From Leidyana gryllorum EB-2025a (Eukaryota > Apicomplexa), in NCBI GenBank assembly GCA_048772705.1, contig JBLWGC010000140.1, positions 124,001 through 188,000 on the forward strand: DNA of 64,000 nt, written 5' to 3'. A program made the translations under genes and the position numbers. Below the pieces are notes generated by a model. The model was not told the origin of the DNA. It was given only the letters and a program-made list of their open reading frames with translations, and ran no database searches. This document shows, in pieces, positions 1 through 10,889 of the stretch. Numbering within the stretch: position 1 is the stretch's first letter; every line of letters begins with the position of its first letter.

Positions 1-1624
1 TGTACTGCATCGTTGGATGGCCCATTCGTTGTTGCTGGTTGTAGTCCATAGGGTGTTGAACATACATTCCTGGCGGAGGTCCTCTGACAACCTGCTGCTG
101 TTGATTTTGCGCGTTGTTGTTGGACGACGGCTGTTGCGGAGCAGCAGGAGTGGCAGTAGGAGCGGGCGGCTGGGATGTTTGTTGAGACACGCTGCCCCGT
201 TGCTGATACCGGTCGTTGTGGGGGCCGGTTTGCTGGACTTGTGGGGGTTGTTGGGTGGGGGGAGGGCGGATGTGATCAGTCGCTATGGGAGTGACATCTT
301 GTCTTTGAGGAGTCGGGACAAAGTGAGGGCGGTGAATGGGTGCGGCGTTCTCCGGCATCGTGACGACGGGTCTTTGAGCTGCAGCAACGGCGGCTTGGTA
401 ATCCGCGGGATGCACCATGTGGCCAGCGGCCATTTGAGGATGGATGGCGCCCATCTGCGGATGAATAGGACCCATTTGGGGGTGCATATGGGGCGGTGGT
501 TGCATCTCGGCCTGATGATAGTGTGGGTGGTGAATGACGGCCGGTTGCTGGTGGTAAGTGGTGTGGACGATAGCATCCCGGTTGTTGTTCATATTCCCGT
601 TGCCATTGTTGTTATAGTGTTGGCGGTAGTTGTTGTTGTGGCGGCCTCCGTGTTGTCTCCGATTGTTGTGAGTGTTCTCGGTCTTGTTGGGAGGCGTCTG
701 CTTGAGGATAGTGTGAACCTTCTGAGAGGGCGGCTGCTGCTGAGTGACAGTCGCTGGTTTGGCAGGCTGTGACTGCTGCTGCGTTTGATGGTGTTGTTCG
801 TCCACAGCAGGTGCAGGAGTGACCTTCTTGGTCTCAACCACTGATGGGGTGGAAACCGGGGCGGCCGCGATGGGGGCGGGGCCTTCCTCTTGGGGCGGCT
901 GCTCGGTGGATTCCTTAGTGGCTGTAGTGGTGGTAGTGACCTCTTCGGGGAGCGGTGGAGGCGGGGCAGTATCAGTCTTCTTGGGGGCTGTGCCCTTGGC
1001 AGCATCGACCCACTTTCGGCGGCCACCCGCAGGAATGGGAGACGGCGAGGGTGCTATTGCGCTTTGAGGCGCGACAGGAGTCGGAGAAGGCTGAGACTTC
1101 TCCGCGAGAGCCGGTGTCGCGGCTGCGGGCGCGGTTTGACCCTTCATTATGTCAGCATAAGAGCGACCCTTCTGTCTGGTTTGCGGAGGCGCGACCGGAG
1201 TTTCGGCGGGAGCGGCCTTCGGCTTGGGAGGGTTGACAACATTTGGTGTTGTATCTTGTTGCTCTGTTGTCTTGGGGGTTTCGTTGGTCGTCGTCGGTTT
1301 TCCTCCGTTAGACGTTGTGGGCTTTTTGTTGTTTGGTTGTGTGGGCTTGTTGGACCGTTGTTTAGGTTTGGATTTGGGCTTGGTGGGCTGTTTCTTGGCT
1401 GAAGGTTGCCAGGCCTCTTCGGCGTGGCCGTCAAGACATTTCTGCACCAAGTCAGCTACGTGCTCAGCTACGCGGGTTTCGTCATAGCCGCAGTCGCGAG
1501 CAATGTCAGCAATATCGAGCGCAGAGTATCCAAACTGCTCTATGAACTGAAGGTGGCGATCCACAAAACCCTTTGTCCGAGGGGTAAGCGGAACGTGGGA
1601 AGAAGCCCGACCGCGATTCACCAT
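1..1624 (-). CDS. Q/N/P-rich low-complexity protein with N-terminal UBA/CUE-like helix bundle (3' end outside window)
   Basis: One uninterrupted frame of 541 codons runs from the ATG at 1624-1622 off the left edge, so the C-terminus is missing. Residues about 20-50 (containing SALDIADIARDCGYDETRVA) look like a small CUE/UBA-type helical module. The rest is low complexity: Lys/Pro/Thr stretches, then Gln, Asn, His, Met and Pro runs with a triplicated HPQMGxIHPQM motif. Two short islands, RSYADIMKG and RRKWVDAAKG, stand out and may be linear binding motifs. This layout resembles RNA-granule or ubiquitin-linked scaffold proteins, but I do not recognise a specific orthologue and the role is inference. 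The alveolin gene ends 52 bp upstream on the same strand. Confidence 0.7.
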   Translation of the reverse strand, partial: MVNRGRASSHVPLTPRTKGFVDRHLQFIEQFGYSALDIADIARDCGYDETRVAEHVADLVQKCLDGHAEEAWQPSAKKQPTKPKSKPKQRSNKPTQPNNKKPTTSNGGKPTTTNETPKTTEQQDTTPNVVNPPKPKAAPAETPVAPPQTRQKGRSYADIMKGQTAPAAATPALAEKSQPSPTPVAPQSAIAPSPSPIPAGGRRKWVDAAKGTAPKKTDTAPPPPLPEEVTTTTTATKESTEQPPQEEGPAPIAAAPVSTPSVVETKKVTPAPAVDEQHHQTQQQSQPAKPATVTQQQPPSQKVHTILKQTPPNKTENTHNNRRQHGGRHNNNYRQHYNNNGNGNMNNNRDAIVHTTYHQQPAVIHHPHYHQAEMQPPPHMHPQMGPIHPQMGAIHPQMAAGHMVHPADYQAAVAAAQRPVVTMPENAAPIHRPHFVPTPQRQDVTPIATDHIRPPPTQQPPQVQQTGPHNDRYQQRGSVSQQTSQPPAPTATPAAPQQPSSNNNAQNQQQQVVRGPPPGMYVQHPMDYNQQQRMGHPTMQY

Positions 1625-1676
1625 CGATGACAAAGACAGACAAAAATATCCCACTGAAATTTGTAATGCTACTTCG

Positions 1677-3130
1677 TCATTCAGCCGCTGTAGTCAAAGC
1701 CGCGAACTTGACTCCCGTTGCAATCGGTGTAATTCCATTCACTGAAACCAGTTTTCCCTCCAGCTCCGAGTCATTCAGACCAGGATTTACGGACTTGAGC
1801 AAAGCGTTGAAATGACCCACTGGAATGTCCACTATCCGATGCTCCTCAGTCTTTCGGTGCGCCTGTGCGTAAACAAACATTCCGCAATATCCAGGTAGCG
1901 CAATCGCGCTCTCACCATTAGCTGCCGGGCCACTGGCCGAGGCACCATAACGTCAACCGGTACCAAATACGGAACAAACTCCCGCATCTCCACATCCACA
2001 AAGTCTGTCTCGCTTTCAGATATCACCGGGTGAAGCGATTGCGCAACCACACAGGTGATCTCCTGGTCCACAAAGCGCGGCACAACAACTTTGTTCTCCA
2101 CAACATACGGACGCGGAATCTCAATAACTTCACCAGGCACTTCAACCTCTCGCTCAATTATTTTGGTCTCAACTTTCGGCACATATTTAATCACTTCGCG
2201 AGGCACATCCACTACTTGCCGCACAGGAACGTGCCTCACCACTTCCTGGTACTTTGGCACCTACCACCAAACATTTAGCCACAAGCAATTTATGACACAC
2301 AGCCACCAAACCCTGGCAGCAACTAGACTTGGACACGCAATTACGACATTACCAGCGATGCCTCGAGTCTAGGCACCGAGACGTAAACGTTCACGCACTC
2401 TTCTAGGCTACGCAGCCCAATTACATATTACAAGACCACGCGATTGATGTGCATATAATGTGTGCACACGCGCTGGTATGCAAACAGACAACACTCAGTG
2501 GAGGCCAAATTGTATCAGCCTTTTTTATCACACTGTGCATGCAACGATCTTGATCATCATCACCTTGTTGATCGATGGGAGATCAGTTCGTTTGTGCACA
2601 AGTGAATGGTCAGTTGCCGTTCAAATGCGATGTCGACCGTCGCCGCCAGTGGTGGGGTGGGTAGCTAGTTGGGTGAACTTACCTCCACATGTTTGTCAAC
2701 ATATTGAATTTGGGGGACTTCGACTATTCTTTCAACCCATTCAACTTCGTATCGAGGCACTTTCTTCTCAACCTCAACGTATTCTTTGCGGGGGACAGTG
2801 CGGACAACTTCTTCGACGACAGGAACTTCAATGTATTTAACCTGATCATAGTTTGATCTGGGGTCGGTGATGGTTTCTTACCTGATCCTGCTGGGGGTAG
2901 CCATTTACCCATTCCTCCTTGAGAATGGTCGAGTTGAGGACGCGCTCAGATTTGACATTGCCTCCTGCATTCTGAACGGCGGCATAGCCATATGGGGACT
3001 GTTGTGAGAGTCCTTGGCTTAGTCGGCGCGGTATCCCGGTAGCAGCTCCAGCTCCTGGTTGGGTGGAGGGGGAGTAAGTGTAGGATGGAGTGGCGGAGCG
3101 GTTCTCGAAATTAGATTGACTGTAATACAT
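1677..3130 (-). CDS. Alveolin (inner membrane complex / alveolar cytoskeleton protein)
   Basis: Four exons joined in frame: 3130-2882, 2841-2683, 2260-1916, 1862-1677 (312 aa). Introns are 40, 422 and 53 nt with GTAAG/GTGAG donors and CAG or TAG acceptors. The N-terminus (MYYSQSNF...) is Ser/Tyr/Pro-rich. The core, about residues 85-250, is a run of short charged repeats built on VP and I/V-E-V-P units (YIEVPVVEEVV, VPRYEVEWVERIVEVP, VPKYQEVVRHVP), the hallmark of alveolins. Alveolins form the filamentous network under the flattened cortical vesicles of ciliates, dinoflagellates and apicomplexans. The C-terminus is a non-repetitive domain. A start further upstream is possible, but the first Met after the pyrimidine/AG-rich leader is favoured. 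It lies 108 bp downstream of RPB11 on the same strand. Confidence 0.9.
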
Positions 3131-3238
3131 CTCTGTCTGTCTGTCTGATTGCGCAAATAAACCCAAAGCAAATCTGGTTAGATCCAGTTCTATTATATAT
3201 GAAGCAGAAAAGGCGGCACGCACACATTCTTTTCTTCT

Positions 3239-3739
3239 TCACGGTGAGTTTGTCTCACCGAGCTTGGCTCTGAACTGAGTGAGGAGAGATCCGGTCTCGT
3301 TCTGCAAGGCGGTGAGAGCGTTGTGGGTGGCCAAATGAGGATTGGTTCCAGATGAGGTTTGGACCTGAGGGGGGAGAAGTCGATTGTGGGCGGCTTCACT
3401 TTTCTCACCCTTATCTCAATCTGTGGTTCTAGTGGATGAGGATTGCGATATCCTCCGAAAGTGACTGTGGGGTCCCGCAGCAATTGACTGAAAAAGGGTC
3501 ATACAAAAGGAGGCGGCGCCGCTCTCTTCTTACGTCCTGATTAAATTGCCCAATGTGTGGTCTTCCCTCTCCAGAGTCACTATGATGCACGAGGACACAA
3601 GTAAATCATTTTCGACTTTTACTCTGTTGACCTGTAGAGGGGGGAGGTAAGACAATATCACTCACTTTGATGCGTTGTAGGGAAGTTTGATGATCTCGGC
3701 CGGGTCTGGCCTATTGATATTAGATGATCTCGACGCCAT
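3239..3739 (-). CDS. RPB11: DNA-directed RNA polymerase II subunit RPB11
   Basis: Four exons: 3739-3666, 3623-3534, 3487-3409, 3364-3239, giving 122 aa, the normal RPB11 length. Diagnostic motifs are KVENDLLVSS followed by LEREDHTLGNLIR, LLRDPTVTFGGYRNPHPLE and IRVQTSSGTNP. These form the alpha-subunit-like dimerisation fold that pairs with RPB3 in Pol II assembly. Phases match only if exon 2 uses the second AG (acceptor ACAG before AGTAAAAG); the first AG gives an immediate stop. Introns are 42-46 nt. The start codon is 62 bp from that of the divergent membrin gene, so the two probably share a promoter. Confidence 0.95.
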
Positions 3740-3801
3740 TTAATGGTCCCCTCCAATGCCCTCCTAACACTTCCGTGGCAAAAAATTTGCACCTATAATG
3801 T

Positions 3802-4783
3802 ATGACTTCACCTCTTGAAGAGGAGTATCCCAGAGTCATTCGAGTGAGTCCAGACACACAGATCCGCAACGTGCTGTTACCATATTAAACGATCACAGCT
3901 CAAATCCGAGTTGGAAAGCTCTCTTGCCAGTGTCAACTACACCGCTGTTGCTATCGCACGCCAAACCGCCACTAACGGACATAAAACCAACAATGGCGGC
4001 CCAGGCCCTTCCGTAGCCAAACAACAACATCTAGCCGGCCTTGTCAACGCCCTCGGCCGCCAACGGGACCAGCTACGCCAGACACTACGCACTGCCTCCC
4101 TCACGCCACAACAGCGCAGTACCTGGACAAGAAGGCTCGATAAACTCGATCGGGATTGTGCCCTGCTCAACCATTCCGTCGAGAAGGCCGTCGGCTACAT
4201 TTCACGCGAAATTGTCGCCGAACAGGAACACGCCGACCTTCTCGATGCCAATGGATCTGCCGCCAGACGCCGGGAACGGGTACGCCCTCCTCTTTTGAAA
4301 GCTATTTACCTTTGCCATATCGACAGCGACGCAATCTAGAGAATGAAGCTCTAGTGGCAGAAGAACGGAATCGCTTAGATGACACCAGCGCCGCTCTGGA
4401 CTCAATGATAGCTCAAGGAAAGGCCACCATCGACAATCTGATGCATCAAAAAGGCTACTTGAAGGTAAGAAGGAGGGCGTCTTCTAACATGATGAGTGCT
4501 TGCTGAGCCTCAAATGTTCTCTTCCCCCATAAATCTTTTCTCACAGAACACCGTAAAGCGGATGAAAGGAGCAATGACATCTTTGGGAGTGTCGCAATCC
4601 TTAATTGCCTCTGTTGAAAATCGGCTCAGCTCCGATAGGTGGATTACATATGCAGGAATGTTCGTTGTCGGTAATCTACTTTATTTATTCTTCTGTTGGT
4701 GGACTGGACTCCACGTCTTCTGGTGGTTTCCGAGTCGGTACATAATGGGTGTGTGGAACTTAACTTTCGGCCGCCTACTCTAA
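3802..4783 (+). CDS. Golgi Qb-SNARE, membrin/GOSR2 (Bos1) type
   Basis: Exons 3802-3843, 3899-4279, 4342-4464 and 4547-4783 give 260 aa. The first half is helical with coiled-coil heptads. The SNARE motif (NRLDDTSAALDSMI...LMHQKGYLK, then RMKGAMTSLGVSQ) precedes a single C-terminal membrane anchor (FVVGNLLYLFFCWW). The arrangement and the L-(D/E)-D-M-I-x-x-G/A spacing match membrin, which works in ER-Golgi and intra-Golgi fusion. About 25 residues follow the predicted anchor, longer than usual for a tail-anchored SNARE. The first ATG (3798) is followed by a stop within five codons, so 3802 is the likely start. GOSR1/GS28 is the main alternative. Confidence 0.85.
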
Positions 4784-4824
4784 CAATTTTGCGTGTTTGC
4801 CAACGTGTGTGCTGGGACCCAAAG

Positions 4825-6039
4825 ATGCGCTCTTCTTTGAACCAATGCCGCTCAACCACCTCCAAACGTCTGCTCCACCTTCTGGTCTCCACTCAGTCGC
4901 GCGACAACAGCTCTACAGAGTCGTTGACGCATCTTTTGTTCAACCTGCAGCAGCATCTGGATTTGGCAGAAGCCGTTCTGCGCGCACGCCATGACTTCGC
5001 CTGCATCACAGCTGCAGGCTACGACACCTCGCAAGCAGAGAGCAATGTCACGCAACTACGCCGATTGATGGCTGGCGCCTTAGAGCGAATGCGCCAGACT
5101 GGCATTGGCGCTCTGCGAGATCTTCCCACAGCAGGGCCGCTGTTGAGTTCCAGCAGCAGCAGTCACAAAGACGGCAGTGAGGTGCAGGGCAATGACGAAG
5201 GAGTCAGCGAAGCGGCAGCGACTGTTAAGGAAGAGAAGGGGAGTGCATCGGTGGTACCAGTTGTTGGTACTGTTGGCCCCGCGGCGGCTCCGAAGGCGGA
5301 GCGGCGGCGGCGGAGTACGAGTGGGAGCAACATAACAGCTGCGGGCGGAGAAGCAAGTGGCATACCGCATATGTCACCGGCTGTTCCCCGGCCAGCCGCC
5401 CCTTTACACGCCCAGCACCTGCAGCCGCAACAGCAGAATGTGTCCCACCCCCACGCCCATCATATGGGCGGTTATATGCCTCTAATGGGTGGACGGCTGA
5501 CGCCTGGTAATACTTCGGTGGCGGGTTATACAAATGTGATGCCCCCCCATCTGTTGGGATGTCCTTCACCTAGAGATGGCCCAGGGAGTCAACTGATGGG
5601 AGTGCCTCTGTCCTCAGCACATCACAGCCCGCCAGGTTCCAACCTGATGCATCCGTCGGCTGCCCATTATCAACAGCACCAGCAGCACCATCACCATCAT
5701 CCTCCTCCTCACCCTCACGCTCACCATGCCCATCCCCAAGTGCCACAAGCGGCTGGTCAGCTGTCCAACGGGAACGCGTTTGGTCAGCAGCATCTGCCGA
5801 TTGGTCAAGGCGCAGCAGCTCGGGGAGGTGCGACACACGCAGGTGCTTATGGCGGGTTTCACCCTATGTATGGTGGGGGATGGCCGTCGCCAATGTTGAT
5901 GGGGTGGAGGGGTTTGTGCGAGTTTCAACAGCAGCAGCATCAGCAGCAGCATCAGCAGCATCAGCATCAACAGCAGCCGGTGTGGGGGAGACAACGAGGA
6001 CCTGAAAATTCGTCGTCATCGAAGGATTCTTCTACTTGA
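4825..6039 (+). CDS. His/Gln-rich low-complexity protein
   Basis: A single open frame from ATG 4825 gives 404 aa; the frame stays open further upstream, so the start is uncertain. Residues about 1-110 are helical (LLFNLQQHLDLAEAVLRAR, then LRRLMAGALERMRQTG) and could be a small folded domain. The rest is disordered: Ser runs, a basic ERRRRSTSGS patch, then His, Gln, Pro and Met-Gly stretches. No catalytic motif is visible. It begins 41 bp after the SNARE stop codon on the same strand. The composition suggests a nuclear or RNA-associated scaffold, but that is only inference. Confidence 0.6.
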   Translation: MRSSLNQCRSTTSKRLLHLLVSTQSRDNSSTESLTHLLFNLQQHLDLAEAVLRARHDFACITAAGYDTSQAESNVTQLRRLMAGALERMRQTGIGALRDLPTAGPLLSSSSSSHKDGSEVQGNDEGVSEAAATVKEEKGSASVVPVVGTVGPAAAPKAERRRRSTSGSNITAAGGEASGIPHMSPAVPRPAAPLHAQHLQPQQQNVSHPHAHHMGGYMPLMGGRLTPGNTSVAGYTNVMPPHLLGCPSPRDGPGSQLMGVPLSSAHHSPPGSNLMHPSAAHYQQHQQHHHHHPPPHPHAHHAHPQVPQAAGQLSNGNAFGQQHLPIGQGAAARGGATHAGAYGGFHPMYGGGWPSPMLMGWRGLCEFQQQQHQQQHQQHQHQQQPVWGRQRGPENSSSSKDSST

Positions 6040-6081
6040 GAGTGTCTACACTATTTGTGAAGGGAGGCAGAGAGGGTGAGA

Positions 6082-6498
6082 ATGATGATAGGTTACAGTG
6101 ATGTTGTAGCGACGGTATCGTCGTCTTCAAGCCAACACCACCAGAAGCCTCCGTTGAAACAGGACAGCACACTGAAGAAGTTGGTACGCGGCTGGGACGA
6201 CACGCAACAGCAGCAGCAAGCGGCTGCTGGTCGTCGTCGTGGGAGAAGTGTACATCATCATGTGTCTGTGGCTAATAGCAGTTCAAACAGGTATCTGCCC
6301 CAATCTCGTGAAGGTCAACGTTCAGGTTCGAGAAGAGGTCGCGAACAGTCGTCACAGCGTGGTCTGCAACAGTGTTTACACAGTTCGTCTCCCGTGTTGG
6401 ATCGTTTGTTGTTAGATCGAGATCGTTCTGTTGTTAATGTGGAGCGGAGGCGTCGTGAGGTTGGAAGTGAGCTACAGCTGTTTGCTCGTCGGCGCTGA
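6082..6498 (+). CDS. Small basic Gln/Ser/Arg-rich open frame, doubtful
   Basis: A 138-aa frame starts with MMIGYSDVV and contains WDDTQQQQQ, a RRRGR cluster and an Arg-rich C-terminus. It lies between two better supported genes, 43 bp after one and 187 bp before the next, in the same orientation. It has no recognisable domain and an overlapping open frame exists on the other strand (6434-6727), so it may be UTR or a small disordered protein. No splice sites were needed to read it. Confidence 0.3.
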   Translation: MMIGYSDVVATVSSSSSQHHQKPPLKQDSTLKKLVRGWDDTQQQQQAAAGRRRGRSVHHHVSVANSSSNRYLPQSREGQRSGSRRGREQSSQRGLQQCLHSSSPVLDRLLLDRDRSVVNVERRRREVGSELQLFARRR

Positions 6499-6684
6499 GC
6501 GCGGGGCTCTTTTTCTTTGACCGATTGGAGGGAGGCGAAGAATGTTTTTCGACATTCCGTCTCTCTGTAGCTGTTTGGGACAGCGCGCGTGCAAACTTGG
6601 TGTCTTTCTTATTTCTTTCTCTGGCAGCAATAGATGTGGGATTGAGAGTGATAGATCGATAATTAGCGCTGGCGTGGAAGGAAG

Positions 6685-9600
6685 ATGCTGGTGGCCAAGA
6701 AGAGTTCAGCAGACGCGACCCCCTCAACTTTCAGTCCTGCAGGCGACGAAGACGCTGCTGATCACATTAATCTTAAGATTCTTCACAAACAACAGAGAAT
6801 GCCGCCGCCTCCGACAATGATTCCCCCCCCATCCAACCCCAACACAGACTCGGACGACGACGAGGACGACCAGTCGGCCGATGACAATGACGGTGGTGGA
6901 TGCTCCGCTGCGTCCTCCAACGATTCCCCTTGGCAACCGTCAAACCGCAAGCGCAAGCGTGAAGAAGCTGTCATCGGCGAAGCCGAAGGCGAGGTTTCCG
7001 GGGGCGACTCCTCGGTCTCATCTGCGGCCATGTCGTGCCATCCCCACCATCTCGCCGGACAACAGCAGCAGATGCCGCCGCCTCCCCCCCCGCACCCTCC
7101 TCGCAACAATAACAGCTATCTGCCGCCGCCCCTTAACACCTCTCAGAATCAACCACCGCCCGAGACCACTATGACGGCCGAACAATTCTATAACTCCTCC
7201 CGTATCAATGCCCTACACCTCCTCAGCCATGCGGCGCCCTTCGCCCTACACCCCCACGGATGCAAGAAACCGCCGTTCCTTCCCTATGGACTCCCCCCTC
7301 AGCCCCATAATCTCCCAGAACTCTATCCGCACACTGTACCCACAAGCGGCTCGCGCCTCGGACACGATCCCAACTCCACCGGCGCAGAGTCCTCCAATCA
7401 AGAGGTACTCCCGCTATACGTTAATGCCACAGCCGCGCCCTCTCGTCTACCTGCGCACAAGCCAGTGCGTCTCAACCAACCCAAGCACCCCCTTGCTCCC
7501 CCAGGAACCCCCGTCTACTTCAAATACGGCGAGGAACACTACCCAGAAGAAACCATACCCGACGCCTACACCTATACAGAGTCTGATGGAACCGTTTGCC
7601 GATACATCACAAACTTTCTCGTATATAACAAACGAGGCGAAAGATTATTGCCAATCGAAGTCCTGGTTCGTACACACACTCACTTTGCTACCCACCATCC
7701 ACCCGCACAAACACACGCCCCCCTCGTACATTTACGCGTGCTCTTTGCACACCTACTATTGCACCGACTCCACGACGCACACTGCTTCACCCGCCTGGCA
7801 CATTGCACAACTCTCAGGGCACACTTTGTCCTGCGAAGCTTATTGCGCTTGCTATGGCCAATGACCTCCGACGAACATATCTTCACTTTGAGACCCACAC
7901 TCAAAGTTCCTTCGCACTTCCCTCACTGTCACACTTCCGCGCACGCAGTAAAATGAGTGTCCAATGTAACGTTATTGTAGGATCAACCGCGGCATGGCGC
8001 ACTCGTCTTGTATGGCTCTTTGCTACCCGCTTCCACTGTTGGATCGCCCCTTGAAACCACAGAGCGGCCTTCCAGAGGATCGCGATCTGATAGACGGCGC
8101 AGCACAGCCAAGAATCGCAAGAATGACGACGATAACGCCACGCACGCCCCCTACCCCGTTAGGGTCGAACTGTCAGAGTGGTGCATTGACTACGGGCAGG
8201 AACCACAGAATGTACCTTTCATATGGCTCATTTCAAGGTAATAATGGCCCACCTTCCACAGCTGTTGGTGCGGTGCACACGCATCGATGCCTTCGGCCCG
8301 GCCCAGTTATTCCGTATGTAGAATTGCCTTTGTCGTTGATAGGTGGGACGTCTACTACCGCTTGGAGAAGCCGGCTGGACGGTACATACCGACCTTTGCG
8401 ACTGCCAAGATGAAATTCGAAGTCTCCACTCGTATCATCAAAACACTTCAATTCCGGCCAGACTTCCCCTATCGCGAGCTGGTGGATCTGTTGTGTGCTG
8501 CAACGCGGCAGCAACGTCTGAAGCGACGAATCGAGGAACAGCGCCAGCGACGAAGGTCGACTTTTGGGAAGCGTCGAGACGGTAATGAAGCCGACGATTA
8601 CTATTTCAATCGGACACTAATGGGTGCAGACTCAGACGAGGCGGATATGATACCTGAGGAAATGATATCCACAGGAACCGCACGGAAGAAAAGCAGCAGA
8701 CCAAATTGGAAAGTCCACCACTCGCTATCCAGTCCTGAAGGCACCGGAGTGAATATTGAACTCCACGACGGCCAGCCTCAACCGCGCACGCCTTGGGGAG
8801 CCCCTTTTGCCGTAGAGGTGGGTGTAATCTGCTGCTCAATGCCTCGAAATCCTTCTGTTAGGGTGTCCGAGAGTCCACTCTGTTGGGGCTGACTGACTTT
8901 TTAGACTCTCAAATGAGAAACTTCCTGGAAGGTGTCGGCGGTGTGGGAGGAGATTGTGCCAATCTTCTCGAGACTCGGTTTATGCAAACGCTGCGCGAGA
9001 AAGCATCATTGCGCCGCGAGACGATGCAATTGGGTAGGTCAAAGCATCACAAACAGACCACGGCACTGAATGGATAATCTACCTCCTCAGTCGAAGCAAA
9101 GAAGCGGGCCATAGAAAGCATGGCTGCCGCAACAGGATTCCCGCACCTTGGCGTACATCCTGGGCCGTTCGATATGGCTGCTGGCGCACCCTTAGTTGCG
9201 CTCCAAGTGATGCAGCCACTTCCAGTTCGGCACACTCTTGCGCCAGGCACCCAGGTGACCCAAGGGGGCGTGATAGGAACTGCTGCTGTGACCATCGGAT
9301 TCGCGGATCCATCGACAATGCCCAAGAACGCTTATGAAGCTGAAATACTCGGTAAGTGATACTTGCGATCTTGTGGGCGATCTGTGCAATCTTGTGTCTC
9401 CGTGTGTGTTTGTTGTGCAAAACGCTAGTTGCACACTGACTTGCCGGCCTTTCTGTTTGCCTCTTGTACATGGCGGTGCTGTCGTGTGAAAGCTCGTATT
9501 GGTTCATAGCGGCGGCGTGTGCAGGGTCAACGCATCATCACCAAGCTATGTTGATGCTCAAAACTCGGCATCAAGAGGAGACCGAATTGGGTCATTTGCT

Positions 9601-9921
9601 GCAGTTGCTCAAGGAGTTCAGCGAGCCAGAAAGGTGGGTTTCAGAATTGATATTCCAATCTGAGGCGTGTTTTGGTGCAGTTCAAGTGAGAAGCGCGATT
9701 GTTTGGGATTGGAATCGGATCCTGACGACTCCTTACAAGAGGACACCAGTCCTTCTGAGGCTTTGCGGGTAACTGCGGAGGAGAATGCCGCGAGTGAACG
9801 GAGAAGCCGGAGAGGGAGGAAGCCGAAGGCGGGTGATGGATCGGCGTCTGGAGCTGCTGTGGTCCAAAGCGCAGTTCAGAATGGACCGCGACGGAAGCGG
9901 ATGCGAAAAGATGAATTCTAG
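6685..9921 (+). CDS. Replication-foci-targeting (DNMT1-RFD-like) domain protein lacking a methyltransferase
   Basis: Seven exons close in frame: 6685-7665, 7981-8237, 8343-8821, 8905-9033, 9091-9351, 9525-9633, 9681-9921 (818 aa). The N-terminus is acidic (SDDDEDD), then Pro/Gln-rich with a KRKREE nuclear-localisation-like patch. Residues about 275-450 match the RFTS/DNMT1-RFD pattern: FLVYNKRGERLLPIEVL, GALVLYGSLLPAS, SEWCIDYG...IWLISRWDVYYRLEKPAGRYIP. That module recruits DNMT1 to replication foci. No cytosine-methyltransferase motifs (PCQ, ENV) follow. Instead there is an Arg/Lys-rich helix, a middle region and a basic C-terminal tail with RKPKAG and RRKRMRK. It is probably a nuclear chromatin reader or adaptor. 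The first donor, GTTCGT, is weak but gives the correct domain continuity. Confidence 0.75.
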
Positions 9922-10155
9922 CTAGTTAGATAGATCTGTACGACAGCACCCATTTACTGTGATGACATTTAACGGCAATCAATCTGAAGAGTGTGTGTGC
10001 AACACAACATATATTGTGTCGGTCCTTTCCCTCTGTCGGTTTGATTTGTCGGACAGAATAAGTGAGAGTAGCGAGCGGTCTAGTCTCTCTATAGATATCT
10101 GCCGAGCTGGGGCGAGAAGCATTCAGATCTCGTGGAAAGTGGGGTTTTCATTTTA

Positions 10156-10853
10156 TCAGGGGGCGGCAGTTGGGACAGGGGACGTGGCAGCTGGTTGGTC
10201 GCGTTGCTGCTGGTGCAGGGTGAGTTTCTCCAGAGAGTCGTCGACGCAACGTCGCACCCGTCGATTATATTCCCGTCGATTCTCTACGAATAACCGGGCT
10301 GCTTCACTGTTGGCCGGCGAATGAGGATTTGGGTCCGTTAAGAGCGACCGAATCGAGGTAAGAATTCCACTGATATCGTAGATCGGGGTCCATTGTTGCT
10401 GGAGGATGTCCAAACAAATATCTCCGTTTACATATACTGTGTGTGCAAAGTGCAATTTGGGGACACATGTGCGCGCAAACGTGTGCACTGCGCAAGCTCA
10501 CTCACCGTTGGGGTGGAATATGGGGGTCGTGAACTTCACCACTGGGGGCCTGGAGGGATAGTCTTCAGGGAAAACCAGAGAAAGCTTGAAGGTCCCACCC
10601 TCCCATATGGTATCTTCCGGCCTGTGGGTGAAAGTAATTGACACGCATCTTTGCGACTGAGCAGCAGCCTTACCCGAATATAACAGCACTCCATTCCATC
10701 AGGTCGCCCTCTACGGGGGCGCCATTGACTCCTGGCGGAGGGTCCAGCTGCAGCCGCCGAAAGTCTTTCAGTAGCCGCCGTCTCTGTTAATCGCTTATTT
10801 AGAATCAATCCGTTCCATCTCACCGTCTGGTCGGCCAACTTCGGTGCTACCAT
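10156..10853 (-). CDS. RAD6: Ubiquitin-conjugating enzyme E2, RAD6/UBC2 type
   Basis: Exons 10853-10824, 10783-10674, 10621-10506 and 10436-10156 give 178 aa. The sequence matches RAD6/UBE2A along its length: [39 protein letters not shown], the HPN motif (IFHPNVYVNG) and the catalytic Cys in [12 protein letters not shown], then [20 protein letters not shown]-terminal extension of about 25 residues ([19 protein letters not shown]) is not part of the fold. RAD6 enzymes monoubiquitinate H2B and PCNA with RING partners such as Bre1 and Rad18. The neighbouring KDM8-like gene starts 36 bp away on the other strand. Confidence 0.95.
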
Positions 10854-10889
10854 TGCGTGTGTGCCTTCAAAATTCGTTTACACTCTCAC

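Noticed and set aside
17-772. Long plus-strand open frame (251 codons) at the left edge
   Set aside because: It is the complement of the Q/N/P-rich minus-strand gene, and its Leu/Val/Arg-rich composition is the typical shadow of a repetitive frame.
10857-10889. Earlier GTG start for the KDM8-like gene
   Set aside because: A canonical ATG in frame at 10890 fits the spacing to RAD6, and GTG starts are not expected in a eukaryotic nuclear gene.
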